Of a stretch of DNA of 64,000 nt, positions 44,388 through 55,981 are shown piece by piece (position 1 is the first letter of the stretch; every line of letters starts with the position of its first letter). The DNA is from Inia geoffrensis (taxonomy: Eukaryota > Chordata > Mammalia > Artiodactyla > Iniidae), in the NCBI GenBank assembly GCA_036417435.1, contig CM070905.1, forward strand, positions 64,931,092 through 64,995,091, in the 5' to 3' direction. A program made the translations under genes and the position numbers. The notes beneath the pieces were generated by a model. The model was not told where the DNA came from. It was given only the letters and a program-made list of their open reading frames with translations, and made no database searches.

Positions 44388-45460
44388 ATTTTAAATGTAC
44401 AGTTCAGAGGCATTATGTACATTCACAGGGTTGTGCAACCATCACCACCATCCACTTCCAGAACTTTTTCATCATCCCAAACAGAAACTCCATACCCATT
44501 AAATGATAATTCCCTATTCCTTCTTATGCCCAGCCTCTTGCAACCACCATTCTACTTTTTATCTCTGTCAGTTTGCCTTTTCTGCATACCTCGTGTAAGT
44601 GACTGGCTTATTTCACTTAGCATAATATCCTCAAGCTTCATCCACGTTGTAGCATGTGTCAGAATTTCATTCCTTTTTAAGGCTGAATTATATTTCTTTG
44701 TGTGTCTGTACCACATTTTGTTTGTCCATTCATCTGTTGGTGAACACTTGTGTTGCTTCCACCTCTTGACTTTTGTCAGTAATGCTGCTATGAGCATGGG
44801 GTATACAAACACCTGTTTGAGTTCCTGCTTTCAGTTTTTTGGCTATAAACATAAGAGTATAATTGCTGGACCATATGGTAATTCTGTGTTATACTCTTTG
44901 AGTGACTACCAAACTGTTTTCCACAGCAGCTACACCATTTTACACTTTCACCAGCACTACACAAGGATTCTAATTTCTCCATATTCTTTTTTTTTTTTTT
45001 TTTTTTTTTTTTTTGCGGTACGCGGGCTGCTCACTGTTGTGGCCTCTCCCATCACGGAGCACAGACTCCGGATGTGCAGGCTCAGTGGCCATGGCTCACG
45101 GGCCCAGCCGTTCCGCGGCATGTGGGATCTTCCCGGACCGGGGCACGAACCCGTGTCCCCTGCATCGGCAGGCGGACTCTCAACCACTGCGCCACCAGGG
45201 AAACCCTCTCCATATTCTTGCAAACACTTTTTTTTTTTTTTTAATTTTAATTTGTCGACAATAGGCATCCTAATGGGTGTGATGTCGTTTGTCTTAGTTT
45301 TGGTTTGCATTTTCCTAATGACTAATGTTGAGCATCTTTTCATGTGTTTATTGGCCATTTGTATATTTTCTTTGGAGAAAAGCTTATTCAAGTCCTTTCC
45401 CATTTTTTTAATAGAGTAGTTTGTCTTGGCATTTTTGTGGAAAATCTGTTACAAATGTGA
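44388..45460 (-). mobile_element. L1 3' region, antisense, split by a CHR SINE
   Basis: TTTTAAATGTACAGTTCAGA, TGCAACCATCACCACCATCC, TAGCATAATATCCTCAAGCT, GCTATAAACATAAGAGTATA, then (after the SINE at 44989-45206) GGTTTGCATTTTCCTAATGA and TTTTCATGTGTTTATTGGCC form a reverse L1 3' UTR and ORF2 tail. A chance plus-strand open frame of 334 codons (44415-45419) crosses the L1 and the SINE and is not a gene. Confidence 0.88.
44989..45206 (-). mobile_element. CHR-type SINE, antisense, inside the L1
   Basis: A long T-run, then GCGGTACGCGGGCTGCTCAC on the left and GCGCCACCAGGGAAACCC on the right. TSD TCTCCATATTCTT lies at 44976-44988 and 45207-45219. Confidence 0.95.
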
Positions 45461-45466
45461 GGTATA

Positions 45467-45567
45467 GGGGCTTCCCTGGCAGTCCAGTGGTTTAAGACTC
45501 CGTGCTTCCACTGTAGGGCGTGTGGGTTTGGTCCCTGGTTGGGGAACTAAGATCTCATATGCAGCGT
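45467..45567 (+). mobile_element. 3'-truncated CHR-1-like SINE, sense
   Basis: GGGCTTCCCTGGCAGTCCAG head, TTCCACTGTAGGGCGTGTGG and TTTGGTCCCTGGTTGGGGAA box-B region, ending at ATGCAGCG with no poly-A tail. No clear TSD. Confidence 0.8.
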
Positions 45568-47499
45568 GAAATGGTAATACTTTGTGATTTTATTTTACTT
45601 TACTTTAGGGTTTTTAGTTTTGTTTTATTTTTAAAGATCACATTGGTTGGTAACTTTTATTTTTTCCCTTTTTGGCACTTACCTTTATTATAATCATTGT
45701 CTTCTGAAAAAATCATATGAATGATTATAAGAAACATTTGTGATCAAGTGGGCCACCAGATGTATATACTGCAGGGCAACTTATTTTCAAGATTTTATTT
45801 TTTTGAAATTTTCCTTTTGCTTCATTTACAAGTGACATTTGATTGGCTTAGCCCATTTTCTTCATGATAGAAACTTCCCAAAGATAAAATATGTTTAAGA
45901 ATAATAGAGCCATGCTCTCTGAACACTTTATGAACTTTTAAACAATAGCACACTTTTTACCCTATTACTGGTCTAAGGCTGGGTAGGCAGGAGTGAGGCG
46001 GATTCTGAAGGAAAGAATACAGTCAGACTGTCTCACTAATTAAGTTTTGAGGATCCTCATTCAGTTTATTTTTAAAGAAAGGAATGAATAGTTTTAAAAA
46101 TAAACCATTTGCCCTTCATCATATTTTCAATTTGTTTAGTTTCTTTGAATCTAAGACTGAGTCTTATCATAGCCTTCAACTACCTATAAAATATCTCTGA
46201 TAGACAGTTTTCCATATGGTCAGCCATGTCAGATAATTTCTTAGATATTTTCTCTGAGCCCTCTCTGCTCCAGCTCTAATGTGAATTGGTTTTTTTATGT
46301 TATCCTTGAACTTTATTTCATCCTCATCCTGGGAATTCCTTTTAACCTTTGGTAGGTGGAATTCCCTGTTGCTTGCATTTCAGTTTCTTTTTTCATTTCT
46401 TTCTTTTCATTTCTTTTTCATTGCCCTGATCTTGACGGGGCAATGCTTTCAATGACTTATTGAGTAAGATTAATGAGAGGTAAATTTTTTGAGATGTTAC
46501 ATGTCTAAAAATTTTTAAATTTCTTATACTTTATTAGTTATTTGGCTGTGTATAAAATACTACATATTTTTTTAAAGCATCACTCTACTGACTCCTGGCT
46601 TCCAGTATTGCTTTCTGCATTTCTAACTTCTTTTTCCCCTTCTCTTGAAACTCTTAGGATTTTCTCTTTCCGAGTTAGGATGAGTATGTACTTTCTCTGT
46701 TTCTTTTAATAGTAGATGTTCTTATTTCATGATTGCGAAGACTTCTTTTATATCTTTATGAATATTAATTATATTTTCAAAATTTTTTTCTGTATCGTGC
46801 ATTGTCTGTGTTTCCTGTGGTTTCATTATTTCTATTCATGTTCATCTCTTTCATGTTGATGCTTTCGGATGACTAAGGATCTTTGGATGTCCACTCCTAT
46901 TTTGTTCTAAAAAAGGTAATTAAGTTTGTGTAGGGCTGATAAACTCATTGTTTTCCCTGTAGGGTGATTTTATGATCAGGGGGCTTTTTCTTTGGGAACC
47001 TTCTTAATGTCAGTATCTGTAGGTTTTTTCCACAATAATTCAGTAGAAGTATTCTCTCATCTGCTAACTGATAGGTATAATTTTGACTGTCAGACTCCTG
47101 GACAGGTGAGGAGAAAGGGGCTAAAGGTCTCATGGTTTAGAAAGCAGAATTGCATTTAAGCTTCCTGGTTTCTGTTTGCTACCTCATTGCTCCCTTCTCT
47201 GTGCCTAATAAACCCTTGTACAGAGTCTGTCTGGTTCTTTTTCTCCAGAGGATATGCCTACTGTGTCCTATGGGAGAAGGGTAATCTCTTGACTGCATAG
47301 AGAGGGAGTGAAATCCTTATACTTTTATGTTATTGAAGTTTAACCCAAAGTAGCATCGTATTTCTTACCTATGCACGTTTGTGTGATTGTAATATACTTA
47401 AGGATTTTGTTTTTCAAGTGTTACTACTGTTAAATGCCCCATTTCCATCTATAGGATGATAGTTTTAATAAATTCATTTAGTGTATAAATTTGATTTCC

Positions 47500-47922
47500 A
47501 CAGTGTTGAGTATTGTAGGCAGAATAATGCCCCCCCCACAAAGATATCTGTGTCCTAATCCCCAGAACCTGTTTATGTGTTACCTTACATGGAAAAGGGG
47601 CTTTGCAGGTATGATTAAAGTTATGGACCTTGAGATGGGAAGATTAAGCAATATTATGTGGGCTCAATCTTATTACATGTGGACCTAAAAGCCGAGGACC
47701 TTCCCTGACTGTAAGTAAGAGGGAGATGTGACTACAGACACTGGGTCTGAGATATACAGCATCCCTGCCTTTAAAGATGGAAGAAGGGGGTCTTGGACCA
47801 AGGAATGTTGGCAATCTCTAGGAGATGGAATAACCAAGCAAACTGATTCTCTTCCTAGAGCCTCCAGAAAGGAATGCAGCCTGCCAACACCTTGATTTTA
47901 GCCCAGCGACACTTGTGTTGTA
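47500..47922. repeat. Ancient dispersed repeat, class unresolved, interrupted by CHR SINEs
   Basis: TGTAGGCAGAATAATGCCCC, TGTCCTAATCCCCAGAACCT, GGGCTTTGCAGGTATGATTA, GCCTCCAGAAAGGAATGCAG and CACCTTGATTTTAGCCCAG are landmarks of a widespread mammalian repeat. I recognise the consensus but not its correct class name. Its expected 3' part is not seen beyond the SINEs. Confidence 0.6.
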
Positions 47923-47930
47923 TCACTGTG

Positions 47931-48152
47931 TTTTTTTTTTTTTTTTTTTTTTTTTTTTTGGCGGTACGTGGGCCTCTCACTGTTGTGGCCTCTCCCATTG
48001 TGGAGCACGAGCTCCGGATGCTCAGGCTCAGTGGCCATGGCTCACTGGCCCAGCCGCTCCGCGGCATGTGGGATCTTCCCAGACCGGGGCACAAACCCAT
48101 GTCCCCTGCATCGGCAGGCGGACTCTCAACCACTGAGCCACCAGGGAAGCCC
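47931..48152 (-). mobile_element. CHR-type SINE A of a tandem pair, antisense
   Basis: Pure T-run of about 29 nt, then GGCGGTACGTGGGCCTCTCA; right end GAGCCACCAGGGAAGCCC. It is flanked by TCACTGTG at 47923-47930 and 48153-48160. The next SINE follows immediately. Confidence 0.95.
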
Positions 48153-48160
48153 TCACTGTG

Positions 48161-48377
48161 TTTTGTTTTGTTTTGTTTTGTTTTGCGGTATGCGGGCCTC
48201 TCACTGTTGTGGCCTCTCCCATTGCGGAGCACAGGCTCTGGACACGCAGGCTCAGCGGCCATGGCTCACGGGCCCAGCCGCTCTGCAGCATGTGGGATCT
48301 TCCCGGACCGGGGCACGAACCCGTGTCCCCTGCATCGGCAGGCGGACTCTCAACCACTGTGCCGCCAGGGAAGCCCC
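48161..48377 (-). mobile_element. CHR-type SINE B of a tandem pair, antisense
   Basis: The tail is (TTTTG)n in place of pure T, followed by GCGGTATGCGGGCCTCTCAC; right end GTGCCGCCAGGGAAGCCCC. It is flanked by TCACTGTG at 48153-48160 and 48378-48385, the same word that flanks SINE A. Confidence 0.95.
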
Positions 48378-49919
48378 TCACTGTGGTTTTGATATACGTT
48401 TCTTTGTTGGCTAATGGTACTGTTGATGTTGTAAAAGAAAGACAAAAGAGGTGCAGGCCCTTTTCCCTTTCTTCTATCTATGCTATGTTACATAGTGCAA
48501 AAGTGATGTTCTAATTGGACTCTTTAACAAATGAAAAATAACAGAGATTGTAGATCTGTTGTAAAGTGTTAATTAATCCTCTGTCATTATTGCCATCATC
48601 CCTCAATTTTAGCTCATATGAAGCAAAACCTAATGTGATACTATGATGAAGTTCTAAAAAAGCACTCTTAGGAGTAATTAATTGAAACATTGTACACATA
48701 GCACTATTTTATTTTGCTGCCCTTGTCACAAGTGTAATTACATTTTTTTGGTAGTTTATTTAATAAATGAATAAACAGACTCTTTACATAATAAAGACCT
48801 GGTCATTTATCTTTAAATATTTAAACTTCTGTTACATGAATTCTAGGATAAGTTCAGCTAGTAAAACTGGGACCAACAATTAGAACTGTGTCATATGGAA
48901 CATGCTTCCTTGTTACCCAGAACAGTTGAGGCTATATGACTATCAGGGATATTTTTGGAAGAGTTTTCTGCATTGGGTAGAGAGTATTATATGAAATAAT
49001 ATTTGATTTTAATTTTAAGATGCGTGTGAAATAATCATGATTAAATTCATTTGACCTCAGTATGTTGCGGGTTTCTTCTTTACATTTCTAGTCCAATAGC
49101 CATCTTTATTCTCACAGTTACTCAGCAGCCTGGTTATCTAGGTACCTCATGCCTTCACTTAGAGTTCCAGTATCTTTTCTGGATCCTATGTTCAGTTGTT
49201 TTAGTAATGCTTTTGCTACTGTCCTTGATTCTTTTATCCTCTTGCCAATCTGAACTCTTTCTTTTTCCATTCCTGCCTGAGGGTTGCCAGAGTCACATGT
49301 AAGTGTGTTCCTTTGAGAATTTTTTTTTCAATTTGTTAGGCATTTTCTCCATACGCATCTTTAAGGTGAATGTAGTTTTATATCTTTATTAAGGGCATTA
49401 AAATTATGACTGATTCTTAAATTTAAGAACAGTTTTGATTATAGTGAGATTTTGAAAGATCTGAGCAGTATGTGACTGTTTTTATCCTTCACTTTAGTTG
49501 CACTTACCGTATTTATAAATCATTATCCATTTAATTATTTGTTAGGTATCTGTAGACTCATGGACCTGAACCCAGGTGGACAGGAGCTGCCCTGTTCACC
49601 ACTATATGTTCATTACCTACCACAGAAGGTACTTAGTTTGTATTTCACAAATGAGTTCTTTTCTCTTCCACTGTGGCTATGCATCTGAAGACAGTGTACT
49701 TTGAAAGAGTCTTTTTTTCCTGGCCCTTTATAGTTAGGAAGGAAATTAGTCCCTTTCTCCTTGTATATTAATCATATTTCATTGGTGAAACTATAGAATT
49801 ACTCTAAAGGTAGCCTGGGATACTTCTTTTTAAGTACCTTGTTAGACATTTTCTCTGCATTTTTTTTTTTTTTAAATGTGGAAACTTTTCACTTGCTTTT
49901 AGAGAAGGAAATTACTTTT

Positions 49920-50129
49920 TTTTTTTTTTTTTTTTTTTGCTGTACGTGGGCCTCTCACTGCTGTGGCCTCTCCCGTTGTGGAGCACAGGCTCCGACGCGC
50001 AGGCTCAGCGGCCATGGCTCACGGGCCCAGCCGCTCCGCACCACGTGGGATCCTCCTGGACCGCGGCACAAACCTGTGTCCCCTGCATCGGCAGGCAGAC
50101 TCTCAACCACTGCACCGCCAGGGAAGCCC
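49920..50129 (-). mobile_element. CHR-type SINE (about 210 bp), antisense
   Basis: T-run and GCTGTACGTGGGCCTCTCAC on the left; GCACCGCCAGGGAAGCCC on the right. A perfect 14-bp TSD, AGGAAATTACTTTT, lies at 49906-49919 and 50130-50143. Confidence 0.95.
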
Positions 50130-50143
50130 AGGAAATTACTTTT

Positions 50144-53100
50144 GAAGAAAATATAAATTAGCTTAATGTTCCCTTTGAAGTTACTTTAAAAATGACCTTT
50201 GTACTTTTTGGCATATTTTCTAATAACTTTAATGTAACTTGAAAGCTTTCAGATTTTCTTTTCGTTTTCTTTTCACTCTATGTCATCTAGTGACTTTTCA
50301 TCTTTTATACAAGTGCCAAAGGGACGTGTTGAGACTATCTTTCCATAGTCTTTTACACAGTGTATCATCTTCTACTCTCTTTGAAGTTGTCAGATCTTTC
50401 TTCCTGTCTCATACATTTTTATATTGTTTTGTATCTCTCCTTTTCTGGGAAGATAAATGCAGTAGAAAGTCAAAGTACTTTTTAGCAGCTTTGACTGAAA
50501 CCATATTGTTTTTCAGGATGCACCTTTTCTTATAGATCATTATTTTGGAAATAGACTTAAACACATAGTTAATTTGTTTTCCATTTTATTTAGCAGTATA
50601 AATCAATAGCCTGTTAAAAGTGCAGTCTTCATTTGAGAGATAATCAAATAGCCTATAGTCTGCTTTCATTATGTTTGTTTTTAAAATATTTTTTAGATGC
50701 TAGTTCAGTAGAAATATAGAAACGTTTAAATTCAGCCCTATTGAAATGACTAAAGTGTACTAGGCATTCATGATGCCCATGTCTTAATTTACTTGTTATC
50801 TTTATACTAATTGTTTTGATTAAATTAATGCAGTTCTGGGAAGAAAGGGTTATACATGGGGGCTTTAGATATCAGAGTTATTATTGAGTTTATCATCAGA
50901 CCCAAGGTGACCTCTGGGTACCCAAGGTACTAAACAGATTATATAACCTGTGTCTGTCACAGAACCTTATAAGAAACCCTAGCAAAAATTTTTGTGGTGA
51001 ACTAAACCATACTTAAGTCACTTTGGCTCACTTGGAAGAGATCCACTGTGGGTGTCCTTAGGTCAAGTAATCGTATTCAGAACTCAAAGGCTCCTGCTAT
51101 GCTTTTTGCCTCTTGGAAATTCATCATTTTAATTTATTTCCAGGAACATGGAATAAAGGGAACAAGGATGAGGCAGAGCTTCAGGATTTTACTTATTTTG
51201 AATATACCGTATCTATGAGAAGAGTTTTATAGAAACATTTATTATGTAGGATGTATCTTTTATATTTTTAGGCTTGTGGTTATTTTAATTTATAGTGTTA
51301 AGCCAATTAGATCATGATGTTCTTTTTATTTTCCACCTATTTTCCTAACCCTGTTAATATAAATTAGATTAGATAAAAAGAAACTCTACAGCCAACTGAC
51401 AAGAAGGGAAAACACTCATTTTGGGGGATCACCATTCCATCTGTTGTATGCCGATAGCCCAACGGAAACCGGTGGTGCTTTTGTTCACACTTTGTTTATA
51501 TATATAACATTTTTATTTTGAATATTTTATTAGCTTTAATATATGATTGTTTTCAATATATTGTTTTATAATTGGAAAACAAATACTTTTTAAGGAAATA
51601 TATATACTGTATATATTTCATTGAAGCATTGTGAACAGCTGCCAGACAGCCCCAACATTTATTCCTCAGCATAAATCTGAAGATATTTTAGCTTGACAGG
51701 TTTTCAAGGTTTGACTGTTGTCCTAATTAACATTGAATTTGGAATTTTCTCATAAATAAGCATTTTCTCTTTTTATATATAAATTACGTAGGAGGGTATC
51801 TTTATGTTTCATCTAACCATGTATGGCTTATTTATTGTCATTTGTATAAATATTGATTTGTCATCAAAAAAATGTGTTGAATTTGGAGAAATCAGTGTAC
51901 AAATGACTATGTGAAATCCATCTTAGTGATCTTAAAGATGCTGAGACACTGTCTTTTAGTTTTAAATTTAGTTCATTTGTGAAATGAATCATTCTAACCT
52001 TGGAAAAATCATCATGCATCTGACTTAATTATAAATTAAAGCAACCCAGCTCTAAACAATTAATTAAAATTTGTTGCATGTTTTCTAGTCCAAATGAGTG
52101 AAGTTATTGAAACATTTAATTATTTGTTTTAGGTGAATAAGCTATTAAGATGATGCCTATAGTTAAAAATCTTCTATTCTCTCCTAACTTAGATCCATTG
52201 TCTCTAATATCAGGCCACTCTTTGTGGATGATTTTATCACATCCTGTTTTCAAGTAAATGTACCAAAGACAGATAAATACCCAGATGATCTAAGCAGCTC
52301 AGATTGTCAGTGTTCCCTAAGAAAATAAAGTTCTTAAAAACTAACAAAGAAGAAAAAAATAGAAATGTGTCAAGATTTGGAATGATTTTCAAACTTTCAT
52401 TTACTTTTAACAGTTTAATAATTGCAAAAGGAAGCACAATTTGGAAATATACCGTCAATCATTTGGAATGTCTAGATAATTTATCTGTGTTAAGTTCTAA
52501 AGCACATACTTGTTAAATAATGTTTTTCCTTCTTCCACACCCTGTGTTCTCCCTTCTGCATGCTTTATCTTGTTTCTAAAATAGTGTCTGCCTCAATGTA
52601 TACCATGAAATGACGACCTGGTTACAAATACTTCTGTACATCTAAGATGGGGCAAGCTCTTTGATAATTGAAATTATTTGATTATTGAAATTTGTTGGAT
52701 GAGCCACGCATGGGTTTTTTTCTTTTTTCCATCATTTCTCCCTCTTTTTAACTCCCCTTATATTTTCTGATTCATTCATGTTTAAGATATCTGTTATGAC
52801 TGTAGGCAGGTATGAGTTATAATAGTTACAGTTGCTGCCACTTCATTAAAACTAGAAACCCCCCCCCCCCAACTCTCAGCATTTTCTTGGTTGGGGAACT
52901 TGATATTGTGAAACATTGTGTTTGGATTAAATCCACTTATTTTCTATTTTTGGAAATACTAGTTGTGTGATAAATGCTAAGGCTTGCTGCAAGTTATTTC
53001 TGTAATGGATCATGTTAGTCATTGTATGTATAAGGTACCAAATTGGATAGAATATAGTGTCAGTTTGAAGTATTGAGGTCTCCTCTCCATTGGGTAAATT

Positions 53101-53260
53101 GTCTCATTTACTTGTTTCAAAATATAAAAACTCTTCATTTACGCGTCATGATATTACAGTTTATTTACATATTCAAGTGAGAATAAGAGATTTGCTTTCT
53201 TATGATAATTTGCTCATCTCTACTTGGGATTAAATTATTAATCTTGGATTTGTCATGCAA
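50144..53260. other. Repeat-poor intron stretch
   Basis: About 3.1 kb in which I recognise no SINE, LINE or DNA transposon, only a 12-nt C-run (52859-52870) and AT-rich unique sequence. Such gaps in a SINE-dense intron can mark conserved non-coding DNA, but nothing in the sequence itself proves it. Confidence 0.5.
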
Positions 53261-53264
53261 ATCC

Positions 53265-53390
53265 AAGAGAGTTGAGAGTTGAGAGACCTGGGTTGAAGTT
53301 TACCTCTGTCAGTTTTCAGCTGTGTGATCATCAAGTCATTTCCCTGGCCTGCTATCTCAGAGCTCTAAGATGCTGTAATTTTGTATTGCT
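53265..53390 (+). mobile_element. MIR fragment, sense
   Basis: GAGAGACCTGGGTTGAAGTT, CAGCTGTGTGATCATCAAGT and ATTTCCCTGGCC match the MIR head and core. Short and diverged. Confidence 0.6.
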
Positions 53391-54349
53391 TGTAACAACT
53401 CTGGTTTTCTGGCTAGAATTTGTTTATGTTGCTTATGTTTAGTTATTTAAAATTATGGCAGGAATACATCAATGATTATCTTTTTGTAATATTAATACAT
53501 GCATTTAAAATGACTTTTAGATAATTATATTTTTATTCATTTAAAAATATTACTTTAATAAAATAAAAAGGAATTTATAAATGCAGAGGTATGTAACTAT
53601 GTCATTGTGTGATAGGATCATTCTGTGGCATTATGCGTTTTGATGCTAACTGCAGTATGGGTTTGAAGAACTTCCAATAGATGGAATCAAACCAGATGTT
53701 CAAAGATTTAAAGTATTAATCAGAAATGGTAAATAATTATATATCTTCAAAAAATTGAAAACATGAACTTGGAACATTCACACATATACTTCAAAAATTA
53801 ATTCAGTGATTAGATGATTCAAAAACTAGATGACTCAACAAAAGATGGGTTGAATGAAGAGAAATATGGAAATGTGTGAAGGCCTTTTGAGCATTCTTTA
53901 GGTGTTTATAGAATTAAGATAAGTAATTTGAATATTTTCCCTTTGATATTGGTTATTAATTTTGATCACCTTTTTGAAATGGATGGCTATATGCATAAAT
54001 TATGCAAATTGAAAATAGATTACCAGAGAAGGGAACAATAATTTACCCTTTTTGTCAGTTGTTTTATCATTTGTATTATCTGGCGTGTTCATCTGTGAGT
54101 TTCAATCGAAACACTTATTATTTATTTTATTAAAACAAATTTATTGAACTTTTATGTAATATGTATTGTATTAAATTTAAGTATAGAAAGATGAATATGA
54201 CATGGTCCTTACCAGTTGTGGGATAAATTGCACTGGGGGACAGAAATTGAAGCATGGGGAAAGGAGTGTCACAGAGGGGAAAGATGACTATACAAAGGGC
54301 TAGCCATAAGGTTTTAATTAGGAATTGGAGAAGTGTTGTCAATATTAAG

Positions 54350-54515
54350 GGCTGTTTTCAAACTTTAATGTGTGTATGACTTACTTGGGGATCTTTTTAA
54401 ATGGCAGGTTCTAATTCAGTATGTTGTTCCGGGCATGAGATTCTTCATTTCTAACTAACTCCCTGGGGATGCGCCAGTGCTTATGAGCCATGATTGATAT
54501 TTTGAGGAGCAAGGC
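54350..54515. mobile_element. MER5A-like hAT (Charlie group) element
   Basis: TTCAAACTTTAATGTGTGTA, GACTTACTTGGGGATCTTTT, GGCAGGTTCTAATTCAGTAT, GAGATTCTTCATTTCTAACT and TTTTGAGGAGCAAGGC give the full order of a MER5A-type element. The outermost bases are not well defined. Confidence 0.75.
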
Positions 54516-55650
54516 TTAGTACTAATTCTTTGGAAGTAAGAACAGATGTAGGGCCTGCAGTTAAAACCTTTTCCTAGGTATAGTCTTACTTTTTCTTCCT
54601 TATTTCTTCCATAATGTAATTAAAACATACTGATTGGCAATATAAATGTAAATGAATATGTAGTCTATAAATTTACTTATTTTGAACGACTAATTTAGTC
54701 AACTCTTGGTTATCTAGGGACAGATTAAACAGAGTGCAGTTAGCCTGGGTACTGAATAACAAGTGACTCGGTATTGTAGAGAATTGAAATGACAGTAATT
54801 TAGAAAAACATCAATGTTTTTTATATTGGACAGCAGTTCTCTTTAGAATTATTTGGTACCTACTCTAACGTGGGAATGATCTTTGATCTCAACAGTCAGG
54901 TAAAGTAATTTTGGGGAGTGGTGCCTCCTTTTTCTTCCAGTCTCTCTAAAGAGCAGTGATCTTCACATGGGGATTATAAACCTCCAGAGGCTGTGCTACA
55001 TGGGTGGAGATTTTTAACATATTGGCTGCAAATCCTATTGTACTTATATTACTTTCAGACATATGGATGTCATCTTTCAAATGGGAAATGTGTTCCAAAA
55101 TACAGGATATAAATTTTAAGTAAATAAGCTTGAGTCACTTATACCATGTTTTTTTTAGTTAGTTTTATTTTAACTAGGATTGGGAGACATCTGAGACCTT
55201 TGCCTCCCACTTCTTTATAGCTGTTAAAGATTGTTTCTTTATGTTATTCAAGCATGTTTGTGCACGCATGCATACACACACACAGGCATACAATAGATGT
55301 GAGTCCAGGTTTAGCATTTTAGCTCTAGAAGTCGTGTAAGTTATGAAAATTTAAATGTTCTGCATAAATCATCATTGTGTGATGTATATGAGATGTTCAG
55401 AAATATTCAAGCTAATTTTGTAGAACTTATTTTTCTTATCAGATACCTGTGTTATTTAACAGTAAAACACTGTCACTGTGTTTAATTTGTCTTGTGTTTA
55501 TTTCCTCTGGCATAAATTGTAATAAAGTGCAATAGAGCAGTACAGCATTAATTAGAAATGCTAGTTTTCCAAGTGCTTAACCGAAGCAGTAACATTTAAC
55601 AGAGATAATTTATTTTTATTATTAATTAAACATTAGATATTTTTGTGGAT

Positions 55651-55687
55651 TTTTCTTTTTTTTTTTCCTTTCTTTTTTTTTTTTTAG
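55651..55687 (+). promoter_or_regulatory. PHF14: Long polypyrimidine tract and acceptor of exon 9
   Basis: 35 consecutive C/T bases (55651-55685), nearly all T, end in the acceptor AG at 55686-55687. This is much longer than an ordinary tract and is the kind of sequence that recruits U2AF, PTBP1 or TIA1. Confidence 0.9.
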
Positions 55688-55738
55688 AGAACCAGAGGAC
55701 GAAAACGAAGCTTCATTCCTGAGGAAGAAAAACATGAG
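55688..55738 (+). CDS. PHF14: PHF14 exon (window exon 9): 17-codon basic segment, possible cassette
   Basis: This exon of only 51 nt encodes RTRGRKRSFIPEEEKHE. It has the acceptor TTTTAG behind a very long pyrimidine tract and the weak donor GTTGGA. Both introns are phase 0, so the exon can be skipped without changing frame. The RTRGRKRS start is a strong basic patch likely to aid nuclear localisation or nucleic-acid contact (inference), and the EEEKHE end is acidic. It precedes exon 10 by only 121 nt. If that short intron were retained, translation would stop within five codons (VGIS, then TAA at 55751). The join to exons 8 and 10 gives the continuous PHF14 sequence, so I treat it as a normal exon. 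Confidence 0.95.
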
Positions 55739-55859
55739 GTTGGAATAAGTTAAGCATATTTTACACAATCTAAATTTGAGAAACTTTCTTGCTTAAAATT
55801 ATTTCTGTTTTCCTCATATCCTGATTTTATATTTTGTTTCATCCTCCCTTGTATGGCAG
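55739..55859 (+). other. PHF14: PHF14 intron between exons 9 and 10 (121 bp)
   Basis: Very short phase-0 intron with donor GTTGGA and acceptor TGGCAG. It is AT-rich, and a T/C-rich stretch (TTTTGTTTCATCCTCCCTTG) precedes the acceptor. No other feature. Confidence 0.93.
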
Positions 55860-55981
55860 GAGAGAGTTCCTAGAGAGAGGAGACAAAGGCAGTCTGTGTT
55901 ACAAAAGAAGCCCAAGGCTGAGGATTTACGAACTGAATGTGCAACTTGCAAGGGAACTGGAGACAATGAAAACCTTGTCAG
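55860..55981 (+). CDS. PHF14: PHF14 exon (window exon 10): basic linker and start of the last PHD finger
   Basis: This exon of 122 nt encodes 40 codons, ERVPRERRQR to NENLV, plus two bases (AG) of a split arginine codon. The acceptor is TGGCAG and the donor GTAAGC; the downstream intron is phase 2. The first 20 residues are highly basic (PRERRQRQSVLQKKPK). Next, ECATCKGTGDNENLV opens another C4HC3 PHD finger: the Cys pair CATC gives the first two zinc ligands, and the rest of the finger must lie in an exon beyond the window. I searched the remaining 8 kb by eye for the expected continuation and did not find it. Confidence 0.97.

Larger units (their letters stand above)
34155..55687 (+). other. 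PHF14: PHF14 intron between exons 8 and 9 (21,533 bp)
   Basis: Phase-0 GT-AG intron. It contains antisense old L1 (about 34290-35160), a MER5-like fragment (36459-36600), a long CHR SINE (36832-37178), MIRs (38300-38525, 40415-40610, 44040-44210, 53265-53390), a 42-bp tandem duplication (38946-39029), L1 plus nested CHR (44388-45460), tandem CHR SINEs (47931-48377), another CHR (49920-50129) and a MER5A-like element (54350-54515). 41470-43030, 45590-47490 (apart from possible degraded L1 near 46500-46700) and 50144-53260 show no repeat that I can name. Confidence 0.9.

Noticed and set aside
44415..45419. 334-codon plus-strand open frame
   Set aside because: It runs through an antisense L1 and an antisense CHR SINE (the SRSAACGIFPDRGTNPCPLH-like section is the SINE read in reverse). 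No protein family or gene context.
47855..48514. Several overlapping open frames of 117-172 codons on both strands
   Set aside because: All lie in the two tandem CHR SINEs, whose CG-rich bodies lack stops by chance.
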